In this document: positions 22,905-35,001 of the stretch, in pieces | Numbering within the stretch: the first letter of the stretch is position 1 | How the letters are laid out: every line of letters starts with the position of its first letter | Assembly: GCF_963924675.1 (NCBI RefSeq) | Contig: NC_089223.1 | Coordinates: 8,382,881 to 8,446,880, forward strand | Length of the DNA: 64,000 nt | Direction: 5' to 3' | Source: Phocoena phocoena | Taxonomy: Eukaryota; Chordata; Mammalia; Artiodactyla; Phocoenidae | Program-made: the position numbers and the translations under genes | Notes under the pieces: generated by a model | What the model was told of the DNA's origin: nothing | Database searches by the model: none | The model's input: the letters and a program-made list of their open reading frames with translations, nothing else

Positions 22905-24720
22905 TTTTCATTGAGGTAACATTGATTTATAACTTTATGTAAGTTTCATGTGTATATTTCAACTTTGTTATACAATACAGCGTGTTCACCACCAAAAGTT
23001 TAGTGTCCGTTTGTTACCATATAGGTGACCCCATTTACGTATTTTGCCCTCTCCCCAACCCCCCTTCCCCTTTGTAACCATTACTCTGTTCTCTATATCT
23101 ATGTGTTTGTTACTGTTTGGTTGGTTTGTTCACTTCCTATTTATTTATTTGTTTATTTATTTATATTCTACATATGAGTGAAATCATATAGTATTTGTAT
23201 TTCTCCATCTGACTTATTTCACTTAGCATAATACTCTCAAGGTCTATCTATGTTGTTGCAAAAGGCAAGATTTCTTCTTTTTTATGGCTAAGTAGTATTC
23301 TACTGTATACATATACCACATCTTCTTTATCCATTCATCTGTTGATGGACACTTAGGTTGTTTCCATATCTTGGCTATTGTAAATAATGCTGCAATGAAC
23401 ATAGGGGTGCATGTATCTTTTCAAATTAGTGTTTCTGTGTTCTTTGAATAAATACCCAGAAGTGGAATAGCTGGACCACATGGTAGCTCTATTCTTAACT
23501 TTTCAAGGAATCTCCATACTATTTTCCACAGTGGCTGCACTGACTTACATTCCTACCAACAGTGTAGGAGGGTTCACTTTTCTCCACACCCTCATCAACA
23601 TTTGTTAGTCCTTGTCTTTTTGATAATAACCATTCTAACAGGTGTTAGGTGATGACTCCTTGTGATTTTGATTTGCATTTCCCTAATAATCAGTAATGTT
23701 GAATATCTTTCATGTGCCTGTTGGCCATCTGTATGTCTTCTTTGGAAAAACGTCTATTTAGATCCTCTGCCCATTTTTAAGTCAGGTTGTTTGTTTTTCT
23801 GTGGTTGAGTTGTTTGTGTTCTTTATGTATTTTGAATAGTAACCCCTTTTCATATATATGTTTTGCAAATATCTTCCCCCACTTGATAGGTTGTCTTTTC
23901 GTTTTGTTGATGGCTTCCTTTGCCATGCAGAAGTATTTTTTTAGTTTATGTAGTCCCATTTGTTTATTTCACTTTTGTTTCCCTTGCCTGAGGAGACATA
24001 TCCAGAAAGATATTGCTAAGACAAGTGTCTTGAGCATTGATATTGCATAAACTGATGTCTGTGTCAAAGGGCATGCTGCTATGCTTCTTCTAGAAGTTTT
24101 ATGGTTTCAGGTCTTACATTCAAATCTTTAATCCATTTTGAATTGATTTTTGTGTATGTTGTAAGAGAGTGGTCTGGTTTCATTCTTTTGCATGTGGCTG
24201 TCTAGTTTACCCACACTATTTATTGAAGAGACTTTCCTTTCTCTATTGTAGTTCTTTGCTCCTTTGTCAAAATTAATTGTCCATATATGTGTGGGTTTAC
24301 TTCTGGGCTCTCAGTTCTGTTTCATTGATCTGTGTGTCTGTTTTTCTGCCAATGGCATGATATTTTGATTACTATAGCTTTGTAGTTATAATTTGAAATC
24401 AGGGAGTGTGATACCTCCAGCTTGTTCCCCGCCCCCGCCTCAGGATTGCTTTGGCTATTCATGGTCTTTTGTGGTTCCATATAAATTTTAGGATTTTTGT
24501 TTTATTTCTGTGAAAAAATGTCACTGAGGTTTTGAGAGCAACTGCATTGAATCTGTAGATTGCTTTAGGTAATATGGACATTTTAATGATGTTAATTCTT
24601 CCAATTAATGATCACAAAATATCTTTCCATTTCTTTGTGTCTTCTTCAATTACTTTCAACAATGTCCTATAGGTTTCAGCGTACAGGTCTTTCATCTCCT
24701 TGGTTAAACTTGTTCCTAAA
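22905..24720 (-). mobile_element. L1 LINE, antisense, 3' UTR and ORF2 C-terminal part
   Basis: Canonical reverse-strand L1 text: TATCCATTCATCTGTTGATG, CAGTGGCTGCACTGACTTAC, TTTGATTTGCATTTCCCTAA, then CTCCTTGGTTAAACTTGTTC. It spans the end of ORF2 and part of the 3' UTR, truncated at the L1 5' side. Multiple stops and frameshifts. It is diverged, so it belongs to an older mammalian L1 group rather than the youngest cetacean one. Confidence 0.93.
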
Positions 24721-25138
24721 TTAAATAATTTAATCTTATCAAGAGGACTAGAGAGAAATTTTTGGTCAAAAGGACTGTGTCCTTTAGGATAAAAAAATCC
24801 ACCAAAGAAAAAAGACATTCACTTAGCATTTTTGAGAAATTCATTTCTTCATCTTATTAAAGCAAATGCATGTTAAGTTTTTCTAATTGAAAAACATAGT
24901 TTATACCCAGAGATTCTATGAAAATTGGATATTAGATAGCCTTATATTAACATATCAACAGCTTATTAGTCATTTCTCAGGTGCTTGGTATCCTTATTTC
25001 TAATTAGCATCCTTTTATAACATAATGATCTTTTAATATCTTTGATATAAAAAGCTTGTCAGACTTAAAATATAACCTTTATGGTCCTTCACTTTTTCTA
25101 TTTAACATTTTGATCTCTGATATGCATAAAAGACTATA
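24721..25138. other. nothing recognised
   Basis: AT-rich sequence with no supported gene or repeat. Confidence 0.35.
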
Positions 25139-25356
25139 GTGGACCCTTGATCAACATGGGTTTGAACAGCTCAGGTCCACTTATATGGTGACTTTTTTCT
25201 CATAAATATGTACTACAGGACAACACAACCTGCAGTTAGTTGAATCCACTGGTGTGGAACCAGGGACAGGAGGGCCAACTGTAAAGATATACTCAGAATA
25301 TTTGACTGCGTGGAGGGTAGGCATCCCTGACCCCTGTGTTGTTCAAGGATCAACTG
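25139..25356 (+). mobile_element. TcMar-Tigger MITE (MER2-like)
   Basis: Starts GTGGACCCTTGATCAACATG and ends GTTGTTCAAGGATCAACTG; the two ends are inverted repeats and the element sits between TA dinucleotides (25137-25138 and 25357-25358). Interior is deleted relative to the autonomous parent. Family name from memory. Confidence 0.85.
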
Positions 25357-25429
25357 TATTTGTTTTTAAGTCATTTCATGGTGATAAGACTTGCTTCACT
25401 ACTAAACTGTAAATGAGGGGACCATTCAC

Positions 25430-25665
25430 AGTGATTAACAGCAAACCTTCTGCAGCCAGACTCCTTGAGTTCAAATCCTAGTTTTGCTACTTAATAGTTG
25501 TGTGGCTTTGATCAATTACTTAATCTCTTTGTGCCTCAATTTTCTCAACTATAAAATGGGGATAATATTGATAATAATTCTTACCTTGTAGTGTTATAGA
25601 AGGAATTAAATGTATTAATACAGGTCAAACATTTAGAACAGTGTCTGGAAACTAGTAAGATCTAA
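25430..25665 (+). mobile_element. MIR SINE
   Basis: GAGTTCAAATCCTAGTTTTG, TTAATCTCTTTGTGCCTCAA, ATAAAATGGGGATAAT and GAACAGTGTCTGGAAAC follow the MIR consensus along almost its full length. Confidence 0.92.
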
Positions 25666-25910
25666 AAAAAAAATCCAAGCTATTATAAATATTTATTCTT
25701 ACAATATTTTATTGCCAAGATACTGTCTCAGTCAGCTAGGTAAAAATCCATCTTAGTCAGTATCTCTACATTTCCTGATAGTTTTGGTGAGCTGTATCTT
25801 GTATATACATGTGATAAACGCCCTGTGTGACATTTCTTTCAGTTCCTGGTCCTTGACAAAACTACATCTTGTGTATTCACTGAATTTTTTTACAAGGGAA
25901 TATATATTGT

Positions 25911-26354
25911 TATGGGCTGAATTCTGTCCTCTTCCAAAGATGCACTGAAGTTCTAACCCCCAGTACCTCAGAATATTACCTTGTCTGGAAATAGGGTCTT
26001 TGCAAATTTAATCAAGTTAAGAGGAGTTCATGAGGGTGGACCCTAATCCAATATGACTGGCGTCCTTATAAAAAGGGGAAATTTGGATACAAACACATAG
26101 AAGGAAGCAGATGTGAATATGGCCATGTGCCTAGAGTGGTACATCTACAAGCCAAGGAAAGCTAAGGATTGTTGGAAAACACTACAAGCTAGGAAGAGGC
26201 AAGGGAGGATTTTCTCCTGTCAGAGAGAATCAAGGTCCTGGGACACCTTGATTTCAGATTTTTAGCTTCCAGAACAGTGAGACAGTAAACTTCTGTTGTT
26301 TTAAGCCACCTAGCTTTTGGTACTTTGTTAGAGCAGCCCTAGGAGACAAATACA
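25911..26354 (+). mobile_element. MLT1-type MaLR LTR
   Basis: Nearly complete LTR: TGTTATGGGCTGAATTCTGT at the start, TTCTAACCCCCAGTACCTCA, CCCTAATCCAATATGACTGG, and TAGAGCAGCCCTAGGAGAC near the end. Non-coding, with no internal region, so likely a solo LTR. Confidence 0.92.
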
Positions 26355-26755
26355 GGTATCATATAGATTTATCTACTTTCTAACTAGACACTGAGGAGGC
26401 TGCAATTAATCATTCCCTCATTTTTTTTCTTAAGGGTCATGAACTATGGATTTGAAGAAATAAATCCTTAATTTCTAGGTGTAAATGAACTAACGCAATT
26501 ATTTTTGATCAGTGAGTGGAAAACAAGCTGGTGAGTGACTGAACAGTGTCACAGCAACGTGACTGGGCCTAGATTTATTTCCATTTTCTACTGATATACT
26601 TTCCAAGGGATACCTTTATTAATGTTTTTTAAAAACTACCACTGCTATCTTCTAAAATGATCTACTTTTATATTCTGGGAGACAAATGTACCTGTTAAAT
26701 AAATTGTCCTTAGCTCCTTAAGTACCCATCACACTGATAGATTGATTTAGCAGGG
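26355..26755. other. nothing recognised
   Basis: No supported gene or repeat. Confidence 0.35.
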
Positions 26756-26759
26756 AATT

Positions 26760-26865
26760 AATAGATCAGGTAGTTGAACTGCTTTACTTCTCACAGGAGG
26801 AAACTGAAGTCAAGAGAGGTTAAGTAACTCGGACTTGTGATGCACAGTCTAGAGGCTGTACTTAT
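26760..26865 (-). mobile_element. MIR fragment, antisense
   Basis: CAGGAGGAAACTGAAGTCAA and GAGAGGTTAAGTAACTCGG are the antisense MIR core. Confidence 0.7.
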
Positions 26866-27540
26866 TATAACCTTTTTTTCTGCATCACATCACTAAGGAC
26901 TTAAACGTAAGTTAAATCACATTTAAAAGATCAGATTCTTCTGGATCTTTTTTATATCCTCTTCATAGCTTGTAGTATTAGTGGCCTACCAAGGGGAAGT
27001 GATAACTGTTTATTGGGGAGAATGCTTGTTTGCCAGTTATCTTGAATCTGTAAACAAACTTGCTATTAATAGTTGAGTAGAATGTGGGTATATATGTGCG
27101 TATATATGACTTCCCTGTCCTTGTGATAGTCATAACACGTCGAAGCCAGTGCATGTGAAGTCTACACTGTTTTCTAAAGGCAGAAGCCTTCCTTAGGGTG
27201 GTTAAGTCAGTAGGAATATTTCTAAATGGGGCATCCAGTAAAGACTGGTCCTGAGTTTCGGAAGCATGTAGACATTTTTAGTACGACCTCATATCCCATC
27301 ATAGCTGACTTTGGAGGCCCTGGGTGAGGAGGTCATGAGAAAGATCAAGAAACCAAAATAAAAGAGAATCTAAGAAAAACTACCAAGATCAAAAAAAAGA
27401 GAAAGGGCATGACAGCTTTAATAAATGACTTCGTCTAGAGCTATCAGTCAATTCATAGCTCGAAGACTCAACCTGGTAATTAACAGTTTAATATCTACTA
27501 ATCTACAGTTACTTAGGGACCTCTCATCTTCAAATATTTG
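26866..27540. other. nothing recognised
   Basis: No supported gene or repeat. Confidence 0.35.
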
Positions 27541-27544
27541 CTTC

Positions 27545-27760
27545 AAATATTATTAAACTTACTTTCTGCCAGAAATCATGCTAATTACCTTACAGATGTT
27601 GTCCTTCTTAATGCCACAAAACTGTAAGAAACTACAAATATTATCCTCATTTTTACAAGAATGAAAATGAAGCTTAGAGAGTTTAAACAACTTGCTTTAT
27701 GTTGCATTCTTAGCAAATGATTGGGCCAAGATTTAGACTTAGATCTAACTCCAATGACAC
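27545..27760 (-). mobile_element. MIR SINE, antisense
   Basis: GTTGTCCTTCTTAATGCC, CCTCATTTTTACAAGAATG, GAGAGTTTAAACAACTTGC and ATGATTGGGCCAAGATTTAG fit a diverged antisense MIR. Confidence 0.7.
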
Positions 27761-28455
27761 TCGCATTCATGATCTAATCAGAAGGTTGATAGAATCCCTG
27801 ACTGGGCATCTTTCCGTCTCCCTGCTGTTAGGTAACATATGGGCCCTCCTGCTGGTTAAGCACTTGGGTCATTCTCTTCATCTGAGGTCAGTTTTCAATA
27901 TAATCCTTTCTTCTTTCAGGCCTTAGGGATTTGGTCTGCTTACTTTTCTTTTTTCCAGCTGTCACTGATTCTCCCTCCTGTGATTCATCTCCTACTAGAA
28001 TTCTGGAACAGAATACAGATTCCCTTTTTTTCCCCCTCTTTCTGTTATTTCTGATTAAAAAAAAAAAAGCTTCAAATTTTTAAGGAGAATCTCACTAGCA
28101 ACTTCAAGTTGCAATATAATGATATCACAATTGCTTCTGTGCTTCACTAGCAAAAGGTTACTTTTGTTACTGATATTAAATTTACTGTTCATAATTATTT
28201 TTGCGTATGTTCTTAGACACTTATAAGGCAATAAGTAGAATTTTAGTTTGACTCAATTACAATTTCATAACCCTTGCTCTTTCTGCAGGCGTACAACTGT
28301 CCTGATTTATCTTGCCATAGCTTATACTTGAGAGATACTAAAGACATTATTGAAGATTATATTATCAAGATTTACATCTTAAGAAATAACTAAAGACAAG
28401 AGACCTGAATATGAGGAATTTCAGAAAATGCCCTCCTATTAGCCAACTTTGCCTT
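27761..28455. other. nothing recognised
   Basis: No supported gene or repeat. Confidence 0.35.
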
Positions 28456-28459
28456 TACT

Positions 28460-28620
28460 GAGACTAGTATTTATGGAGCACTTAAAGTTCTAAATGCTTC
28501 TTATATAAAAAGCCATGATGACGATTATCTACACTTTACTGATGGAGAAACTGAGGCACAGAATCTGTCCAAGAATACTAGTAAGTGATGGGCCTAAGAT
28601 TCAAACCCAGCTCTGTATAA
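28460..28620 (-). mobile_element. MIR SINE, antisense
   Basis: TTATGGAGCACTTAAAGTTC, CTTTACTGATGGAGAAACTG, AGGCACAGAATCTGTCC and GATTCAAACCCAGCTCTG follow the antisense MIR. Confidence 0.85.
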
Positions 28621-28851
28621 ACAAATGCATTCAGCAGATCTTCAAAAATGTGGTATATGAACACAAATCTTGAATATTGTGTAAAGAACAAATTTCATTT
28701 TCTGTATTTTTTACCCTGCAATTCCTCTGGATCTTAATTTGCTTTCACACTTGCAGTATCACTCGATGCTTTGGAAAAATGGATCTCGTTTTACTTAAAA
28801 AAATTCTACAGTTAAATAATAGATGAAATGCTTTGTTAGTGTGACTTTTTT

Positions 28852-29049
28852 TTTTTTGCGGTACGCGGGCCTCTCACCTCTGTGGCCTCTCCCATTGCGG
28901 AGCACAGGCTCCAGACGCGCAGGCCCAGCGGCCATGGCTCACGGGCGCAGCCGCTCCGCGGCATGTGGGATTTTCCCGGACCGGGGCACGAACCCGCGTC
29001 CCCTGCATCGGCAGGCGGACTCTCAACCACTGCGCCACCAGGGAAGCCC
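28852..29049 (-). mobile_element. CHR-type tRNA-Glu SINE, antisense
   Basis: Full length. The perfect 15 bp duplication TAGTGTGACTTTTTT lies at 28837-28851 and 29050-29064. Confidence 0.97.
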
Positions 29050-29064
29050 TAGTGTGACTTTTTT

Positions 29065-30040
29065 AATTTAGTCATTGTGAGGCTAGCTGGTTAGCTAATT
29101 CTTTTGAGAGCCTTGGTTTAAATTAGTATCTCCGAATGTAAACTCTTTTTTAAAATGTACACGTGCCATTTGTCTTCTGGGTTCTTTGATAAATGCAAGT
29201 GTATAACACATATGTGATAAAACTTCAGATATACCATCCATTTTACAGTCCTCTCTTATGAACTTTACCAGCTGAAATGTTCTTACTACCGTTGAGTGTT
29301 TTTTGGAGGTATTCAATCCAGGAATACTGAATAAATTAATAAGTTTTATAGATTTGTTTTTAACTATTGTCTCTTTTTGAGGAAAAGGGCAAAAATGCCC
29401 CTCTTCCTAACCCCAAAACAAAACTGGCATTGACCTCAGAACTCAATATTTATGTTTAATAGACAGCTGTGTATAAATGTGTTTAGTAAACTATGCATAG
29501 TTCTTTTAACAGAATGGCTCTAGAATCTCAGGAAAACGTTTTTTAAGGAGAGATTAAAATGAAGATTATTAGCCAACAGTAGTAGTTCATTTTACAGCAA
29601 AAATATATTATACTGCATAAAATGGCTCTCTATTCAGAGTCATAAACTTGCTTGAAAAACTACTATGAGCTTATGCAATAGGTAACTTTGGTCTAACAGG
29701 CTTATCTTTTATCCCATTTTGTTAGATTAAAAATTTTTTTTAATACTTTAAAAATAGAACATATAATTAGTGAATGGGAAACATTTGAAGGTTATTAATA
29801 ACAGCCAAAAATCAATGATGTTATTCAACTCCAAGACCATTTTTGGGGGAAAAGATTATCTTATCAATATCTGTTCTTGGATGAGATATTTTCCCTCTGT
29901 ATCTATAGTCAGTTCAAGTTCAGAAAACTGACCTTCAGAGGGAGGAAACTGAGAGAGCTTTGTTTGTGGCATTTTTAAAAGACTCAAAGTCATAATATAG
30001 ATTATCCTTGTGGAAATGTCTACATATTATCAAACATCTA
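29065..30040. other. nothing recognised
   Basis: AT-rich, no supported gene. A 73-codon antisense frame (29095-29316) shows no known motif. Confidence 0.35.
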
Positions 30041-30042
30041 GA

Positions 30043-30132
30043 GCTGTGCTGACTACATTTCAAGTTCCTAATTGCAGAGAGAAATTTCTGCCACCACTGC
30101 AGAAAGTTCTACTGGATAACACTGTTGCAGAG
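30043..30132 (-). mobile_element. hAT-Charlie-like end fragment
   Basis: GAGCTGTGCTGACTACATTT and GCAGAAAGTTCTACTGGATA resemble the ends of old Charlie-type non-autonomous elements. Weak; family and strand unsure. Confidence 0.35.
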
Positions 30133-30289
30133 GGCCAGAAATGGTAGTAAATATCTTAATTGTTAGCTTATCAGTATACATCCAGATATTTTGTAACATA
30201 TAAAAGGAACTATGAGTTATTTTTCCCAAGAAATTTAGAGATGACAAAAATAACTTACAAATTCATTTATCAAAATTTTAATAAAAATT

Positions 30290-30510
30290 CATTAATATGC
30301 TAGGCACTAGGTTAGGCAAAAGTGAATGAAGGGTGATTTTTTTTTTTAACCCTGAGTGATTACAGTCTTGTGGATAAGCTGGACAAGTATCCAATCACTA
30401 CATAATGTGAGTTTTGCTCTAATGAGATTATACACTAAACAAAGAAGATATTAGCTCTGTCTGGGGGAATTGAGGAAGACCTCAAATAGGAGATGATAGT
30501 TGAGCTATTA
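30290..30510 (-). mobile_element. L2-like old repeat
   Basis: ATGCTAGGCACTAGGTTAGG, ATTACAGTCTTGTGGATAAG and GGAATTGAGGAAGACCTC resemble an antisense L2-like 3' end. Diverged. Confidence 0.4.
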
Positions 30511-31190
30511 TATTAAAAAGCTATTTTTAAAGGATGTGAAATAGGAATATGAAATAAAAGGCTTAATCTTTCTTGATGTCTGTATAGGTAAATTTGGGAC
30601 TAGCCCTGAACCTGAGGCAGGACACTCCACCAACATTTTGTAGCCTGCACTTGGGAATCTATATCCACTGAATACTAATCTAGAGCCACATACCAGGTGT
30701 TAGGGATGTGACTCGGCCTAATGTACAGGTTTTTTTGGGAAATCCCAGGCTAACAGCTAGAGCTGCTATAACCCACAGTGTGATAGACATGAAGGGATTA
30801 AACAGTAAAGCCTGAACACTCCCAAGCTCCTGCTGCCAGGCCATGGTGGATGGAATAACATGGGGAATGTCGCAGGGCTGCAGAGCGGGTGGCTCCATTC
30901 AGTGGGACTCTTCTAGGTTTGTACGTGTCCCTCCCACCATCACAGCTTGGGGGGATGCAGATAACGCCCCAGGGAATGTGCACTGGGAGAATAAACGAGT
31001 GGGGGCTCAGGCTGAGGGCAATCTCTGATGGCCTTCCCGCATGAACGTAGTAGGGCAGGTGGGAGTCCTGGAGGTGGGTAAGGGGTCCAGGTAGTATCAG
31101 AACTTTACGATGCTGGTTAAACACAATCACCAGTTCCTTCAGCGAGAAAGCCTGGAAGTTATTTAGCCACTGTAGTATGTTGTCTATAAA
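30511..31190. other. unrecognised, higher-GC segment
   Basis: Between 30680 and 31130 the GC content rises and the minus strand has overlapping frames of 110 and 72 codons. I recognise no domain in either. It may be an ERV-derived or other old repeat. Confidence 0.35.
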
Positions 31191-31194
31191 CTGG

Positions 31195-31625
31195 TGTATG
31201 TCTTCGTATCAGTCAGGGTCCAATCAGAGAAGCAGAACCATTGGGAACTATATCTGTAACAATCAGAGATTTGCTATAGGGATTGGATTTTATGCAGTTG
31301 TGGGAGCTGGGAGCTCAGGAGGAGGGACTGAACCTTGTGTCAGTTCTGTGTCTGATGTTGAGGGAATGGGTGTCTTGCAGAAGCTGGGAGCCTCCGTCAT
31401 GTCGCTAAACACTCTCCAGGCCCAGGAGCTGGAAGTAAGGAAGAGGGTCCTGGGAAAGATGGAGCAGCTACTTTCCACCAACGAGGTAAGAAAGTAGATA
31501 AATGACAACGTGTGTGAGCTACAAAAATGGCTGCGGCTTCACCTCCATCCTCCAAATCTCACGCAATAATCTCTCCTGGGCCTAACCAGAGATACACAGG
31601 AAACAGAGCTCTAGGAAACGCAGTT
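31195..31625. mobile_element. old interspersed repeat, family not named
   Basis: TATCAGTCAGGGTCCAATCA and AGAAGCTGGGAGCCTCCGTC recur in mammalian genomes in my memory as part of a dispersed repeat. Part of 52440-52630 may be the same family. A 106-codon frame inside is therefore unlikely to be a gene. Confidence 0.4.
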
Positions 31626-32307
31626 CAGCCCGGCCAAGCTGACACATGGCAAAGTCAGCATCTCCTTAGGGGATGGTGTTTCGGTCACAGGCAACAATCT
31701 TTGGTTAACTTCATAGAGCCATGTGTTAAAACAGCCAAAGACTGCTTTAGGTATTTATAGAGAGAAATACTTAAATGGAGTAGATTCTGACTATTCTACT
31801 TGAGTCTGGTGCTCCAAGTGGGCAAAACCAGATAAGTATCACTTCTTAGATGATTTTAACTTGGTGAGCAAAGGCCTATGGAATGTTGACCTTCACAGCC
31901 ACATAGACTTGGCTACTTTCCTCTTGAGGGCTAAAATTATATGTAGATTTCCTCATAAGTATGCAAAATTAACTAAGTAGGAGAAAATGCCTAGATAAAA
32001 TTGTTAGGTATTTATTGACAGGTACCCACGACGTTGGGAGACTTCCCTGTGCATGAAAATTGGTATGAACCACATAAATAGATCTCACTAAACTCAAACT
32101 AAATGTATCCCCTACTCAGCCTCTGCTTAGCTGGATCTCAAAATGCCTAGGCACTCTAAAAGCAATGAACCTGAGGGGAAGTAGGAACTGAAAGAGACAG
32201 TGGTCTTAACTGATCGTGGTTTAAATTTCTCACTTTGTAAACTTTATAAAACTATCTAAACATGTAAAATCATTACCAAGTCTCTTGGGAACCATGAAAG
32301 TGAAGTA
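31626..32307. other. nothing recognised
   Basis: No supported gene or repeat. Confidence 0.35.
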
Positions 32308-32660
32308 CAGTTGTCCTTCTGTGTCTGAGAGGGATGGGTTCCAGGACCCCTAGAAGATGCCAAAATCCACGGATGTTCAAGTCCTTTATGCAAAATGGTG
32401 TAGTATTTACAATATAACCTGCACACATCCTCCTGTATACTTTAAATCATCTCTAGATGACTTATAACACCTAATGAAATAGAAATGCTATGTACATAGC
32501 TGTAAATAGGATGCAAATGCTATGTAAATAGCTGCTGGAGTATGGCAAATTCAAGTTGTGCTTTTTGGAACTTTCTGAAAAATTTTTTCCTGAATATTTT
32601 CCATCTGCTGTTAGTTAAATCGATAGACGCGGCCCCTGTGGATATGGAGGAGAGCAGCTG
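32308..32660 (+). mobile_element. TcMar-Tigger MITE
   Basis: Starts CAGTTGTCCTTCTGTGTCTG and ends TATGGAGGAGAGCAGCTG, with TA dinucleotides on both sides (32306-32307, 32661-32662). Interior AAAATCCACGGATGTTCAAG and ACTTTAAATCATCTCTAGAT match a common Tigger-derived MITE. Confidence 0.88.
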
Positions 32661-32699
32661 TACACAGACGCTTAAGCTTCTTTAGGTCTGTGGTCAATC

Positions 32700-32800
32700 T
32701 GCCTCTGGCTCATGCTTTATTATGATTAACTGTGAAGTCCCTGAGATCATCACCCACACCGCTTAGCACAGTCCTTAGCACATGTTTGTCTCTTATTAAA
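32700..32800 (+). mobile_element. L2-like 3' fragment
   Basis: CTTAGCACAGTCCTTAGCAC and the preceding GAAGTCCCTGAGATCATC fit the L2 3' end loosely. Confidence 0.4.
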
Positions 32801-32817
32801 AGTTTGGGAAAGGCAAA

Positions 32818-32985
32818 ATAAAATAAAGGGGAGAGAGAAAGAAAGAGGAAGAGAGAAGGGGGAGGGGGGAGAAGAGCAAGGGAGCAGGGAAAAGGGAAGA
32901 AGGGAAGAAAAAAGGAAGGAAGATAGCAAAGAAAAAGAAAGGGAGGAAAGGAGGAAGGAAAGAGAGAGGGAGGCAAAGGGGAAAT
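32818..32985 (+). repeat. long polypurine tract
   Basis: About 165 bp almost entirely A and G on the plus strand, with GGAA, GAGA and GGGA units. The 101-codon minus-strand frame through it (proline, serine, leucine and phenylalanine only) is a compositional artefact. Confidence 0.95.
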
Positions 32986-33440
32986 GTACAAGTTCATTGA
33001 ACCAATTAAAGACAAGTCCTGGACCAGATTCCAGGTAATCTAGTCAGTTCCTTGAGAAATCAAATAAAACTAAGCATATATTTTGTAGATCATATAAATG
33101 TTCATTATGGCATGATGTAGAAAAATAATAGTTATGAGAGAAAAATAGTGTTTTATTCTTTAAAAATACCTTATACAAAGATTTCTACAGATTTGTAGGG
33201 TCTTAATGAAGATTTATTTTTAGAAGTTTTGATGTCTAATATTTCCTTGTTTAGTGATCAAATATAAACTATATGAAGGGTCAGGAATGATTATTTTGGA
33301 GTCTCTGAATCCCAAGGGGCCTGTGGCTTGAACTCAAGTGGTCTGTCAACTTAGACAGGAAAACATAACAATGTTTTCCAATAATTTCTAGCTGTAGTTT
33401 AGCATGTCCTTCAAGTATGAATGTAGGCAGCAAACAGTAA
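32986..33440. other. nothing recognised
   Basis: No supported gene or repeat. Confidence 0.35.
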
Positions 33441-33444
33441 CATT

Positions 33445-33756
33445 AGCCTGTGACACACATTTTCAAATCACATGTTGTCAATATCTCAAATATGTTTACT
33501 CTATTTACTAATTTGAGATCATAGCAGTTATTAGACTGGCCGCTAGATGTTGTTCCTTAATGTGTTAATGAAGGAGCATACGTTAGTCTATTTCACATTT
33601 GTCATTTTAAATCTTTGGGTAACTATATTTCAATATAGTTTCTAATTCTAGTATTTTATTCCATACACTTAAAAACATTATTACAAAAGGAGTACATAGG
33701 TTGCCAAAGAGTCCCATGTGCACAAAAAGGATTAAGAAACCCTGCCTTTTGCAAGG
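33445..33756 (+). mobile_element. hAT-Charlie-like MITE
   Basis: The 3' end, GCCAAAGAGTCCCATGTGC then ACAAAAAGGATTAAGAAACC, looks like a Charlie-family MITE terminus. The AT-rich interior fits. The family is not certain. Confidence 0.4.
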
Positions 33757-34460
33757 ACAAAATGTCTCCTTCATTGCAGTATTTTTTTCGGGTTAGTATT
33801 CTAGAGATAAGATTGGAAAATAATGGTGATTACAGGCGTAGTACACAAGGTGGCAGCACATCACAGTTTAATTTCCCCAAATCAAATCCCCTCGTACTCG
33901 GAGGTATCTGGATGCTTCAATGTAAACAAGGAGATTATTAGGATGTAATACATTTTCAAAAAAATAGCCTTTGATACTTTCAGCCTTCTAATGTATATTG
34001 GTATGCTCTTTTTGTGTGTGTGTGACATACTGCACACATTAAAAAAAAGTTTCTCAGTGTGAGAAACAATAAGAAATGAAGTTAAATTATTTTCAGGATT
34101 TTCTCTAAATGTTTCCTAAAAACAAAACAAAACAAAAAAAACCCACCAAAATTCAAAGAAGCAAAAAAGACACTACCCTTATGAAGAGAGACTTTTTTCT
34201 TAGTATAGGCACCATGGTTTCATTTACACTAATATGTTCTATGTGCCCAACGGGTAATTGGTGAATTACATAAAACTTTTTCCACCGGCATACACCATTT
34301 ATAATCACACAGCCTCTCTGGTTTAAACTTACGAGTTTTTTTAAGTGAAAACAAAAGGAGCAGGGAGGTGGAGGTGGTAAAATGCTCTTGGGTGGAATAG
34401 GTTGAAAGTTGGCTGTGATGCTTCATTTCTCCCACGATACCTGCAGTGTTTCCTTTTGCT
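33757..34460. other. no gene recognised
   Basis: Contains a short (TG)n run near 34011-34024 and an (AAAAC)n run near 34119-34140. No gene. Confidence 0.4.
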
Positions 34461-34469
34461 TTCCCTTTT

Positions 34470-34765
34470 TCAGGACTGGGGATGGGGCTCACGTCGGCAC
34501 CTCAAGGAATAACGTGCCTGGAAGAGCCTTCTGGAAGGATGTGAGTCATGAGAACGAGACCTGGAAAACTGAGTTGCCCTGGCCGGAGAAAGCCCAGGAA
34601 AATGAGGACCCAGCCAGTCTGCTCCCAGACAGACAAGAGAGGCCAGTTGAGGCCAGGAGAATCACACACACCTGATTCTAGCTGTATGAACCATAAGCGC
34701 TTATTCTTTTTAGCCACTGAGTTTTAGGGTGGTGTTTTAGGCAGCATTGTTTGTAGAACAGGTAA
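34470..34765 (+). mobile_element. MaLR-like LTR 3' part
   Basis: TTTTTAGCCACTGAGTTTTA, GGGTGGTGTTTTAGGCAGCA and TTGTTTGTAGAACAG have the form of the 3' end of an MLT1-related LTR. The 88-codon frame here is probably spurious. Confidence 0.5.
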
Positions 34766-35001
34766 GTGTTACAAACTATTCTTTATTACTAACTAAACAT
34801 GAGCACATGCCCAACCCAGGTGATATGTTTTAACAAAATGTAGAAACTATGAAATACCTAGCATTCTATTGCATCAGCTATTTTGGCCTGTGTGATGTTT
34901 ACTGAGAGCTTCTAGCCATTTAGTAAATCTAGTTTTGACTTTAGGTACAGGAACTGGGGGTAAAAGAAGAAACTGAGTATCGGCATGGGGAGGAACCGTT
35001 A

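Noticed and set aside
32710..33015. A 101-codon proline/serine-rich frame, possibly a secreted protein
   Set aside because: It is the complement of a polypurine tract; the composition is forced by the DNA.
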